Part shown: positions 23,567 through 31,384 of the stretch, one piece after another
Numbering within the stretch: position 1 is the stretch's first letter
Layout of the letters: each line of letters starts with the position of its first letter
Source: Bacillota bacterium
GTDB lineage: Bacteria > Bacillota > Clostridia > Acetivibrionales > DSM-1351
DNA: 54,017 bases
Direction: 5' to 3'
Assembly (NCBI GenBank): GCA_023409265.1
Contig: JAEYHZ010000028.1
Coordinates: 1 to 54,017 of the forward strand
Program-made: the position numbers and the translations under genes
Notes under the pieces: model-generated
Database searches by the model: none
What the model was told of the DNA's origin: nothing
The model's input: only the letters and a program-made list of their open reading frames with translations

Positions 23567-25342
23567 ATGCAAAAGGAAGCAATACTACATATACCATTAT
23601 CCAACTATGCCTACGGGGTAGATGAAGAGCATGTGGTTTTCAGGCTGCGTACAGCCCGGGGAGATATCAAGGAATGTAATTTTTATTATGGTGACAGGGC
23701 TTACAGGATGAATCCAGTGGTTTTCAGAATGGAGCCGATGAGAATAGTAGCAAGTGATGAACTTTTTGATTATTTTGAAGTGGAATTCCCTTCTCCCTAT
23801 CAGCGAATCTGCTATTATTTTGAACTGAATGACGGAAAAGAGACCTTACTGTATTATTCCAATATATTTACCAAAGATCAGCCAAGTGAGCGGTCAGAGT
23901 ACTTCCAGCTGCCATTTAACCACAGGGCCGATATTGCAGATATCCCTGAATGGGTTAAAACTGCAGTAATATACAATATATTCCCTGACAGCTTTGCCAC
24001 TGACAGGAGATACATTTCAAAGAAAAGTAAAACAGCCAGCCTTGAATATACACTCCCGCAAACTGAAAAAGGGAGTCAAACAACTACCCAAAATAGAAAC
24101 GGCGGAACTATAAAAGGTATTACTGAAAATCTTGATTATATTGAAGATTTGGGAATTAACTGCATTTACATAAACCCTGTTTTTGCTGCCGGAGAGTACC
24201 ACAAATACGATCTTCTCGACTATTTTCAAATTGACCCCTGCTTTGGTACCAATGAGGATTTTAAAACACTTGTAGAAGAGAGCCATCGCCGGAATATCAA
24301 GGTTATAATAGACGGTGTTTTCAATCACTGCAGCTGGCACTTCTTTGCCTTTGATGATGTAGTGAAAAATGGAGAAGCGTCAAGGTATAAGGATTGGTTT
24401 TACCAGCTTGAGTTCCCTGTTGTCCGTCCGGATAATCCTGATGATATCCCAAACTATTACTGTTTTGCTTACGAAAGAAAGATGCCAAAGATGAATACCT
24501 GCAATCACGAGGTTAAGGACTACTTTTTAAAGGTGTGCAGATACTGGCTGGAGGAGTACGACATCGACGGCTGGAGACTGGATGTTGCCAATGAGATTGA
24601 TTATGGCTTCTGGCGGGAGTTCCGTAATGCTGCAAAGTCTGTAAAACCTGACTGCTTTATTATTGGAGAGGTTTGGGAAAGTGCTCAGCCCTGGCTTCGC
24701 GGAGATATGTTTGATTCCACCATGAATTATGATTTCCGTAAAAACTGCCGTGATTTCTTCGCACTTGGGAAGCTTGATGCAGCAGAATTTGACGGGCGTG
24801 TTACCGATATGAGAATGAGGTATACCAAAAATATAACGCTGGGACAGCTAAACCTGCTTGACAGCCACGATGTGTCCAGATTTTTGTCCTTGTGCAGCGG
24901 TGATAAAAATAAATTCAAGCTGTCAGCAGTTTTTCAAATGACTTTTATGGGCATTCCCTCTGTTTTTTATGGGGATGAGAAATGTATACAGGGTGTGGCC
25001 GAGCACGAATATCGCCACCCGATGGTGTGGGAGGATCAGAAGGATAACGATATACTTGATTTTTATAAAAAGCTGATCAAATTCCGCAGGAATACCCCGG
25101 TACTGCAGACCGGAGAATATAAAACACTTGAAGCTCAACCAGGTACCGGTTTGTATGTGTTCCAGCGATATAACAGGGAAGAACAGGTTGTAGTTGCCTT
25201 GAATGTTTCAGACAAGATTACTGAGCTCCCCGGCGCCTTTACTGCCCATAATGCAGAAGTTGCTTTGGCAGAGGGTTTTGATGGCAGCTCAAAGCTTGAA
25301 CCCTGGGGTTTTGCAATCCTTTGCGGTAAAAGCAGTAAATGA
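23567..25342 (+). CDS. GH13 cytoplasmic neopullulanase/cyclomaltodextrinase-like enzyme
   Basis: A 591-residue glycoside hydrolase family 13 protein with no signal peptide. The N-terminal 120 residues resemble the CBM34-type domain of maltogenic amylases. In the barrel, the nucleophile is Asp339 (GWRLDVANE), the acid/base Glu368 (IIGEVWE) and the third acid Asp435 (SHDVSRF). It likely degrades maltooligosaccharides or cyclodextrins after import by the preceding ABC system. The gene follows AAGGAG, 55 bases after the permease, and ends at a strong terminator. Exact specificity cannot be read from sequence. Confidence 0.93.
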   Translation: MQKEAILHIPLSNYAYGVDEEHVVFRLRTARGDIKECNFYYGDRAYRMNPVVFRMEPMRIVASDELFDYFEVEFPSPYQRICYYFELNDGKETLLYYSNIFTKDQPSERSEYFQLPFNHRADIADIPEWVKTAVIYNIFPDSFATDRRYISKKSKTASLEYTLPQTEKGSQTTTQNRNGGTIKGITENLDYIEDLGINCIYINPVFAAGEYHKYDLLDYFQIDPCFGTNEDFKTLVEESHRRNIKVIIDGVFNHCSWHFFAFDDVVKNGEASRYKDWFYQLEFPVVRPDNPDDIPNYYCFAYERKMPKMNTCNHEVKDYFLKVCRYWLEEYDIDGWRLDVANEIDYGFWREFRNAAKSVKPDCFIIGEVWESAQPWLRGDMFDSTMNYDFRKNCRDFFALGKLDAAEFDGRVTDMRMRYTKNITLGQLNLLDSHDVSRFLSLCSGDKNKFKLSAVFQMTFMGIPSVFYGDEKCIQGVAEHEYRHPMVWEDQKDNDILDFYKKLIKFRRNTPVLQTGEYKTLEAQPGTGLYVFQRYNREEQVVVALNVSDKITELPGAFTAHNAEVALAEGFDGSSKLEPWGFAILCGKSSK

Positions 25343-25364
25343 GCTAAGCAAATATGAACCTGAA

Positions 25365-25406
25365 AACCCAAAAGCGCTCCGCTGGCCGGCGGAGCGCTTT
25401 TGGGTT
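25365..25406. terminator. Very strong bidirectional terminator
   Basis: An 18-bp perfect GC-rich stem (25365-25382 with 25389-25406) and a 6-base loop lie between the GH13 gene and the converging unknown gene. The arms end in AACCC/GGGTT, with modest T-runs beyond. Confidence 0.85.
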
Positions 25407-25414
25407 AATTTGAT

Positions 25415-25912
25415 TCAGGGGTAATTTTTATTTTTACCGGATCCCTTATTTATGACAAACTTGTTTGCCTGATTCTGTATTGCCTGTGAGACAAGATTTG
25501 TCAGAGGAATACCGATGGCTTCCTTGTAGTTGAAACCAAGAAGTTTCAAAATCTTCAGAGTTTCTGCAGAGAATATTTTTTCTATTGAGGAAATAAACTC
25601 GCTATTTCCGCCGCTAAAGGGGAGAAAAGAGGATACAATAGGCAGAAGTTCTCTGGTGATGTACTCAATATCCGAGTCAGAAATATCTCTTTCTAGAAAT
25701 TCCTGTTCATAGCACTTTGTTATTTGGATTAATTCATTCTTATCGGTTGCTAAGTCGTTAATTATTTCTTCCAATACATTTATTGTTTCCCTGTCATTGT
25801 TTTTTTGTTTTACCAGGTTTACTTTATCATAAATCGACTCTGCAGTGTTCCTAACGCTGACTTCCTTTAGTCTTGTGGCTAATGCCATTGTGGGGTCGCT
25901 GACGGTATCCAT
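25415..25912 (-). CDS. Helical protein of unknown function
   Basis: A 165-residue soluble, mostly helical protein with no motif I recognise. It has a Ser/Asn-rich start, a charged central helix region (TDKNELIQITKCYEQEFLER) and a hydrophobic segment near residues 90-100 (LLPIVSSFLPFSGG) that may be a short amphipathic helix, not a clear membrane span. The start at 25912 lies six bases after AGGAGG. Neighbours are the GH13 operon (convergent) and a divergent DUF2935 gene. Confidence 0.7.
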   Translation of the reverse strand: MDTVSDPTMALATRLKEVSVRNTAESIYDKVNLVKQKNNDRETINVLEEIINDLATDKNELIQITKCYEQEFLERDISDSDIEYITRELLPIVSSFLPFSGGNSEFISSIEKIFSAETLKILKLLGFNYKEAIGIPLTNLVSQAIQNQANKFVINKGSGKNKNYP

Positions 25913-26121
25913 AAGATTCCTCCTATTAAGTAGTCTGATCAAAATAACAAAAAAATGGTCTACATAACTTTATGCTATAAATAATTATATGATTATCAAA
26001 TAGTAGATGTTACAAAATATAAAGACGTATGGCGTACGTAATATAACTTGGCTTAACATTATGTAACCTTGTCGATTTCCATATCATACTATATATTAAG
26101 ATTTTTATTGGAGGTTACACT

Positions 26122-26874
26122 TTGTTAAGCGTTATTGAAGAAATTAGGTTTTGGACCGGTATCATGAGAGATCATGCAGAATTCATACTTACTTCTTTAT
26201 CTTATAATGAAGAAGAAGAGATAAACCATGCCGAATTTTTTAAACTTTCCTTTGCAAGGTTACATGAACAATCAAAACAGGTTTCGGAAGAGCATGTTGT
26301 AAATACTGAAATTTTAAATAGGTGTATAAATCTTTTAATAAACTTTATAAATTTTAAGAGAAAATTGCTGGGGAAACTACTGAAATGTCAGCTGAATACA
26401 AGCCTTCCACCAACATTCTATAACCATATGATAAATGAAGCTATGGAGTTTTATAAAATTCTTATCAGAACTCAAAGTCATGCTAAGGTAAATGCTTTAT
26501 TGGAGATATTAAACCTTCATCAAATTTGGCTTCCCGATGCAGCCGGCCATGCAGCCTCAATAGCCGGCGACCTTGATCCTACCGAAAAACTGCTCATTAA
26601 AGAAGCACAGCAATTTGAAAAAATATTTAACAGCTTGACCCTTAAAGCGGAAGAACTTGGTAAGATGCTTGTAAGAACCGAGCTTAATGATGGCGCTTTA
26701 AGCTTTCTTAACCAAGAAGCAAAGAAGAACATTGAAGAATTCATAGCCTATCTGGAAAAAATAAAAGAATTAACCATGGGATGTAAAGTTTTAGGAACAC
26801 TAAAGCCATTAATACCTGATCATATGATAAGGGAGGAAAATTATTACCTGCACAAGATTATGAGCTTTGAATAA
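26122..26874 (+). CDS. DUF2935 domain protein
   Basis: A 250-residue helical protein with two DUF2935 repeats; both halves carry His/Glu-rich helices of the kind seen in this ferritin-like or hemerythrin-like family. Marks include IRFWTGIMRDHAEFI at the N-terminus and DHMIREENYYLHKI at the C-terminus. The His and Glu pairs suggest metal binding, but its function is unknown; homologues are common in spore-forming Firmicutes. TTG start after GGAGG. Confidence 0.88.
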   Translation: MLSVIEEIRFWTGIMRDHAEFILTSLSYNEEEEINHAEFFKLSFARLHEQSKQVSEEHVVNTEILNRCINLLINFINFKRKLLGKLLKCQLNTSLPPTFYNHMINEAMEFYKILIRTQSHAKVNALLEILNLHQIWLPDAAGHAASIAGDLDPTEKLLIKEAQQFEKIFNSLTLKAEELGKMLVRTELNDGALSFLNQEAKKNIEEFIAYLEKIKELTMGCKVLGTLKPLIPDHMIREENYYLHKIMSFE

Positions 26875-26892
26875 GAAATTCGAAATAATATT

Positions 26893-26929
26893 GGGCGGAC
26901 CTGAGAGTATTGAGCTGAGATATCCGCCC
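26893..26929. terminator. Hairpin between converging genes
   Basis: GGGCGGA pairs with TCCGCCC around a 23-base loop. Poor T runs; likely a weak two-way terminator for the DUF2935 and coat-protein genes. Confidence 0.55.
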
Positions 26930-26949
26930 TCTATCTGAATATAATGTTG

Positions 26950-27513
26950 TTACTGTAAAGTTGGAACCTGCTCAACGACCTTGTACATACTTGCCATGGC
27001 ACCGAGAGTTTCAGCAGGTGCAGCTTCCAAAGGATAATATCCCTTTTTGGTCATCCACTGCCAAACATCGTATGCATGATGGGAACTCATTTTGAATGCG
27101 TCTTCAAGGAATGTTCTTAATTCGGGATTGCTAGCTTCCATGGCTGACCAAGCATATTCCCTGCCGGCACGTTTCAAGGTTAATAGATAGGCTGTTGCAA
27201 TTTCACGGTCATCCAGCTCCTGTAAACTTGTTCTTGGGGTAACAGATTTTATATTAGTAGCACTTTTCGTGTAGTTTTCAATAATATGAGTAATCTCCGG
27301 AATTGGCAGGCCGGTTTTGGCCCCGTCTTTTCTGCTTAGGTATTCAACCTTTGTATTATAGTCTTTAATATGGTATGGAAAATGTTTTTCCACGAGGGAT
27401 TTAAGTTCAGGATCTTTTATTTGATTCATGAAAAGAGCCATATTTGTAATTGAATTGACACAGCTTAAAGTAAGTTCGTTTAAATCATATACTTCATGTG
27501 CAGCTAATTGCAT
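26950..27513 (-). CDS. CotF-like spore coat protein
   Basis: A 187-residue Coat F domain protein. Two ferritin-like helical halves are visible: AHEVYDLNELTLSCVNSITN near the start and RTFLEDAFKMSSHHAYDVWQW near the end, and the latter is a hallmark of the family. It probably belongs to the coat layers of the spore. The ATG follows AAGGAGG at a good distance. Single gene on the minus strand. Confidence 0.87.
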   Translation of the reverse strand: MQLAAHEVYDLNELTLSCVNSITNMALFMNQIKDPELKSLVEKHFPYHIKDYNTKVEYLSRKDGAKTGLPIPEITHIIENYTKSATNIKSVTPRTSLQELDDREIATAYLLTLKRAGREYAWSAMEASNPELRTFLEDAFKMSSHHAYDVWQWMTKKGYYPLEAAPAETLGAMASMYKVVEQVPTLQ

Positions 27514-27740
27514 TTTATATTCCTCCTTATTTTTTAGTAATATATTTTGTTTAAATAGAAGTATTTATACAGGAAATCAGAAGAGAGAAAACTAAAGAAG
27601 TTTTTTGTATTAAATGTTTTAATAAGTGTAAATTTGAAATAAACCAACCGCTTTCCATGTCGATACGTAATAATAGCTTATTTATGAGATATTCCATTTT
27701 ATGGTCTAGTGTTATAGAATATAAAGGTAAAATTTTTAGA

Positions 27741-28505
27741 ATGGAAAATACAGTTATGAGTTTAATTAAAAAAGGAATAAGTCTGATTATTGTGCTTTTT
27801 GTTGCACATGGCTTACCAATCTTATCAAGAATGGTATCAAATAGCTTTTATTTATCGAAAATAAATTTTGAACCAATGCGCCAACTTGTTTATGTAATGA
27901 TTACATATTCAGTTCAAATATGCCTTAGTATAATAGCTCTCAAAATCTGCATTAGGGGTAATTTAAGCGATGCTGGCTTTAACCTTCACAAAAAAACCTT
28001 AAGTCTGAAGTATTTTAAGAAGTTCATTTTGATTTGGTCAATAATAGTTATAGTCTTTTTTGTTATTGCGCTTAATTTATCTCAAGAATTTGGCAGCTAC
28101 GTAAAAAATATATGTCCACCAAATTTTTGGAATATTTTAAACCATTTTGTGGGAAGTGTTATGTTTGCTGGTATAGGAGAGGAACCGTTATATCGAAGTT
28201 TTGTAGTTTTAATCTTAATAAAGTATTGGGATAACAGCTTTAAATTCGGGAAGATAATTATTCCTCACATTTCTGTGATATCCGGTTTTATTTTTATGAC
28301 AGCCCATATCGGCTATGATGTATACCCCTCTTTTACTATTACACATTTAGATCCACTGCAATTATTATTTACGTTTATTTTAGGGATCGTCTGGTCAAAC
28401 ATATTTGTTAAGACAAGGAGTTTATTGTGCCCTATTTTGGCTCACAGCAGCGCTAATGGCATCCAATATGCCATAGGATTTATCACTTCATTTATTTTAA
28501 AATAA
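27741..28505 (+). CDS. CPBP family intramembrane metalloprotease
   Basis: A membrane protein of about 254 residues with several helices and the CPBP (Abi) glutamic/metalloprotease motifs: Glu-Glu-x3-Arg in GEEPLYRSF, a His in MTAHIGYD and His-x3-Asn in LAHSSANGIQ. Relatives process CAAX-like proteins or give bacteriocin immunity. Start is uncertain: the ATG at 27741 has only a weak AAAGG site; the frame is open back to an ATG at 27657. Local AT content is higher and codon use looser than in neighbouring housekeeping genes, consistent with accessory DNA. Confidence 0.75.
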   Translation: MENTVMSLIKKGISLIIVLFVAHGLPILSRMVSNSFYLSKINFEPMRQLVYVMITYSVQICLSIIALKICIRGNLSDAGFNLHKKTLSLKYFKKFILIWSIIVIVFFVIALNLSQEFGSYVKNICPPNFWNILNHFVGSVMFAGIGEEPLYRSFVVLILIKYWDNSFKFGKIIIPHISVISGFIFMTAHIGYDVYPSFTITHLDPLQLLFTFILGIVWSNIFVKTRSLLCPILAHSSANGIQYAIGFITSFILK

Positions 28506-28688
28506 TTAGTACGTTTAGTTTTAAATTTGAACTTTAAAATAATGTTGAGTTAGCAACTTTATTGCCATACAAAAAAATTCAAAATAAGTTTTATGCTTTA
28601 TGTAAAAAGTTGGATTAATAAACTATAATATTATAGTTCATAATAATAATTCTCCGAATTTTTAGTAAACTAAATTAGGAGTGTGTTT

Positions 28689-29237
28689 ATGAATAGTGAA
28701 TACTTTGAAAAAATCCAAAATTTGCACAATGCTGTTACACGGGAATATTCAAATATTATAAGCCTTTGGTTTACTGATTGTTTTTTAACATGGCAGTGGT
28801 GGTTGAGTCTGGCATTATTCGTAATCCCATGGGTGCTCTGGATAAAATTCAGAAAAAAAGAAAGCACAGGCAGACTTTTATTTGCAGCATTAATTATAAT
28901 TGTGATATCTACGCATCTGGATACTATAGGTGTTTTGCTTGGAATCTGGTCTTATAACATTGATATTATTTTAATTTTCCCTTGTTTAGTGATTTTTGAT
29001 TTGTCACTTTTGCCGGTTGCTACAATGTTTTTTTTACAGTATAAGCCCAATTTTAACCCGTTTATAAAAGCAGTAATTTATTCGGGAATTGCATCTTTTA
29101 TTTTTCAGCCTCTCTTTACGTGGCTGAGATTCTACAATCCACAATATTGGAGACATTATTATTCATTTCCGATTTTTATACTATTGTATTTGCTGGCGCA
29201 TTTTAGTATAAACAGAGGAGGTTTCAATAAAGTATAA
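28689..29237 (+). CDS. CBO0543-like integral membrane protein
   Basis: A 182-residue protein with about five membrane helices. The layout, with the aromatic WQWWLSLALFVIPWVLW helix and the LLPVATMFFLQYKP segment, matches the CBO0543 family found in spore-forming Firmicutes, whose function is not known. The start at 28689 lies seven bases after AGGAG. Alone, followed by a terminator. Confidence 0.7.
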   Translation: MNSEYFEKIQNLHNAVTREYSNIISLWFTDCFLTWQWWLSLALFVIPWVLWIKFRKKESTGRLLFAALIIIVISTHLDTIGVLLGIWSYNIDIILIFPCLVIFDLSLLPVATMFFLQYKPNFNPFIKAVIYSGIASFIFQPLFTWLRFYNPQYWRHYYSFPIFILLYLLAHFSINRGGFNKV

Positions 29238-29250
29238 ATAATTTATTACA

Positions 29251-29284
29251 AAAAATCCTCAACCACAAAGCGGTTGGGGATTTT
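29251..29284 (+). terminator. Terminator, one of two related hairpins
   Basis: AAATCCTCAACC pairs with GGTTGGGGATTT (one G-T pair) across ACAAAGC. It is nearly the same as the hairpin at 34071-34105, a second copy in the window. Confidence 0.75.
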
Positions 29285-29451
29285 AAGATATGCCAGGTTA
29301 TTCCATTATGAGGTTTTAGTGTGTATAATAAGAAGTACTGTATACCAGTTTTATATTTTGATTTTTCTTTGATGTTTGATGTTATAATTATTTGGATTTT
29401 ATATTTAGGTCAAGAAAAATAAGATCCTTTAAGAGAAAAGTGAGGATAAAA

Positions 29452-29976
29452 ATGATTTTAGCTGATTTAGAAAAGATATTTAATGGTCAATATTCAATTG
29501 TTAAAATTACAGATATGATTATAGATGATGTCTATGAAGTAATGAAGCTTAATAAATACTTTTTTTCAAGAACGCAGTTACACGATATAACCAGGGAAGA
29601 GTGTCGAGAAGATATGTACGCATTACCCCCTGATACTGATATGTCTCAGAAGTTCTATATAGCATTATATAAAGAAAATGAATGCGTTGCCTTGATTGAT
29701 TATATTGAGGGCTATCCTGATCCAAACGTTGTATATCTTGGCCTTTTTATGCTAAATCCCAAGTTTCAGGGAGTAAGAGTTGGCAGTTACATAATCGGTA
29801 AATTTATAGAATGCGTTGGAAATAATGCATTTACAGAAATTAAACTTGGTTGCTATGAAGCAAACGAGATCGGATATGCCTTTTGGAATCGAATGGGTTT
29901 TATAAAGGAAAAATGTTCTATCAGAGAAAATGACGGTAAAGCTTATAATTTAATTCACATGCAAAGAGTTTTATAA
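29452..29976 (+). CDS. GNAT family N-acetyltransferase
   Basis: A 174-residue acetyltransferase-like protein. The central FYIALYKENECVALIDYIEG beta region, the acetyl-CoA loop PKFQGVRVGSYIIGKFI (a variant of Gln/Arg-x2-Gly-x-Gly/Ala), and the final strand-turn GYAFWNRMGFIKE are the GNAT landmarks. Substrate unknown. The ATG at 29452 follows TGAGG; the frame extends upstream without a better start. Single gene in the accessory region. Confidence 0.82.
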   Translation: MILADLEKIFNGQYSIVKITDMIIDDVYEVMKLNKYFFSRTQLHDITREECREDMYALPPDTDMSQKFYIALYKENECVALIDYIEGYPDPNVVYLGLFMLNPKFQGVRVGSYIIGKFIECVGNNAFTEIKLGCYEANEIGYAFWNRMGFIKEKCSIRENDGKAYNLIHMQRVL

Positions 29977-30066
29977 AATATAAATTATGTCAAAGGAACA
30001 ATCGGTACTGCATATTATTCGACTCCTTCCCTTAATGAGGATCTTTGCTGGACTTTGGTTCCTTTT

Positions 30067-30147
30067 CTATTTTAATATCTTGATCTTCCCATGAAAAACA
30101 GGTTCTTTTCTTTGAGTCCGTTCCTTCTGAGCATCACCAAATGGCAT
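30067..30147 (-). CDS. Tiny divergent ORF, perhaps frameshifted
   Basis: A 26-codon ORF (starting MPFGDAQKERTQRKEPVF) with a clear GAGGAGTG site, divergent from the WYL-like gene and sharing the LexA box. If one T were added to the T run in codons 17-18, the frame would continue as SWEDQDIKIEKEPKSSKDPH and end near 30032. It may thus be a broken 38-residue gene, or the short form may be real. No known family recognised. Confidence 0.35.
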   Translation of the reverse strand: MPFGDAQKERTQRKEPVFHGKIKILK

Positions 30148-30167
30148 AAATTTCACTCCTCAAAAAC

Positions 30168-30207
30168 CGAACATATGTTTGCTTTTGCTGTGTGGCAGTA
30201 GTATAAT
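30168..30207 (+). promoter_or_regulatory. LexA (SOS) box overlapping a promoter
   Basis: CGAACATATGTTTG (30168-30181) matches the Firmicute LexA/DinR consensus CGAAC-N4-GTTYG. A TTGCTT -35 box (30179-30184) overlaps its right half, with TATAAT (30202-30207) 17 bases on. LexA would block this promoter until DNA damage. Confidence 0.78.
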
Positions 30208-30241
30208 AAATATACCAGAGAATTTTAGGAGTGCGGCAGTT

Positions 30242-30466
30242 ATGGTTGATTATTTTCTGAAAGCGTCACGGGACAGGAATATTATAATAAATATTATTTA
30301 TTCAAAGGGAAATGAAATTACTCAAAGGGATATCAGGGTTCTGGATATTAAGGATGGCGACATAAAGGCCTTTTGCTATCTTCGTGATCAAGTAAGGATA
30401 TTCAAGCTTGAAAACATTCTCTCAGCTGGTTTTATAAGAAATACCAATTTAAAAGTAGCTAAATAG
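30242..30466 (+). CDS. Small WYL-like domain protein
   Basis: A 74-residue protein that matches the ligand-binding beta barrel of WYL domains: INIIYSKGNEITQRDIRVL, then DIKAFCYLRDQVRIFKLENI ending in a typical ILSAGF. There is no helix-turn-helix, so it is a free-standing WYL-like domain. Such domains bind nucleic acids or nucleotides and often appear in DNA-damage and phage-defence systems. The ATG at 30242 follows AGGAG at ten bases. It is the first gene after a LexA box and precedes a Dam-type methylase. Confidence 0.75.
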   Translation: MVDYFLKASRDRNIIINIIYSKGNEITQRDIRVLDIKDGDIKAFCYLRDQVRIFKLENILSAGFIRNTNLKVAK

Positions 30467-30482
30467 ATATGCATTTACGCTT

Positions 30483-30513
30483 AACAGAGTAGAGTATTTT
30501 GCTCTGTTTTTTA
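30483..30513 (+). terminator. Hairpin between the WYL-like and methylase genes
   Basis: AACAGAG pairs with CTCTGTT, followed by TTTTTATTT. It sits just before the ribosome site of the methylase and may act as a partial terminator, setting lower expression of the methylase. Confidence 0.6.
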
Positions 30514-30532
30514 TTTGACATGGAGGACATTT

Positions 30533-31288
30533 ATGAATAGATTTATCGGATGGATGGGAGAAAAGAAGCTTCTCAGGAAAGAAATAGTTAGCAGGTTTCC
30601 TGAAAATTTTGATAGGTATATCGAGGTATTTGGCGGAGCTGCCTGGGTGCTATTCCACAGTGAAAAGCATGCCGGGCTGGAGGTGTATAATGACTATAAC
30701 AGCGACCTGGATAATTTATACCGGTGTATTAAATATTATTGCCAGGAGCTGCAGCGGCAGATCTCCTTCATGCTTAACTCCAGGGAGCTTTTGGAGGATT
30801 TCAAGGCTCAATATTGTACTCGTGGCTTGACAGACATACAAAGAGCTGCAAGGTTCATCATGGTGATTAAAACGTCTTATGGGTCTGATGCTGATACATA
30901 TGCTTGCGTTAAGAAGGATATAGCTGTCACAATTGAATACCTAAACAGAATCCAGGAGAGGCTCTCCAGAGTGGCAGTAGAAAATAAAGATTTTGAATCG
31001 TTTATTAAGTTTTATGACAGGCCGGCTGCTCTTTTTTATCTGGACCCGCCATACTACGGTACCGAAAAGTATTACCAGGCTCAGTTCTGCCAGGAGGATC
31101 ATGAACGATTATACAGGACTCTGAAGGGTATAAAAGGGAAGTTCATACTATCCTATAATTATTGTGACTACATATGGGAGCGGTATGAGAATTTCCACAT
31201 TGAGGCGATTGAAAGAAATAATAGCCTGGTGAATAGGTCTGCTGATAAAGGCAAGCAGTATGGGGAAGTAATAATTAGAAATTATTAA
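30533..31288 (+). CDS. Dam-type DNA adenine N6-methyltransferase
   Basis: A 251-residue MethyltransfD12 (Dam/DpnM type) enzyme. AdoMet-binding motif I is seen in EVFGGAAWVLFHS and the catalytic DPPY motif at about residue 171 (FYLDPPYYG). An N-terminal GWMGEKKLLRKEI segment is typical of the family. The ATG at 30533 follows GGAGG. No restriction endonuclease is adjacent, so it is an orphan or phage-derived methylase; in B. subtilis and clostridia such genes often lie in prophages. It follows a LexA-controlled gene, so its expression may rise upon DNA damage. The methylated site cannot be told. Confidence 0.9.
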   Translation: MNRFIGWMGEKKLLRKEIVSRFPENFDRYIEVFGGAAWVLFHSEKHAGLEVYNDYNSDLDNLYRCIKYYCQELQRQISFMLNSRELLEDFKAQYCTRGLTDIQRAARFIMVIKTSYGSDADTYACVKKDIAVTIEYLNRIQERLSRVAVENKDFESFIKFYDRPAALFYLDPPYYGTEKYYQAQFCQEDHERLYRTLKGIKGKFILSYNYCDYIWERYENFHIEAIERNNSLVNRSADKGKQYGEVIIRNY

Positions 31289-31384
31289 GGAATAAAATCT
31301 ATTTAAAGTTTACCATTTTTCCTAAATGTTCTTGAATTTTATTTATAAATCAACACATATTAGAAAAAGTTAAAGGAGAGAACG

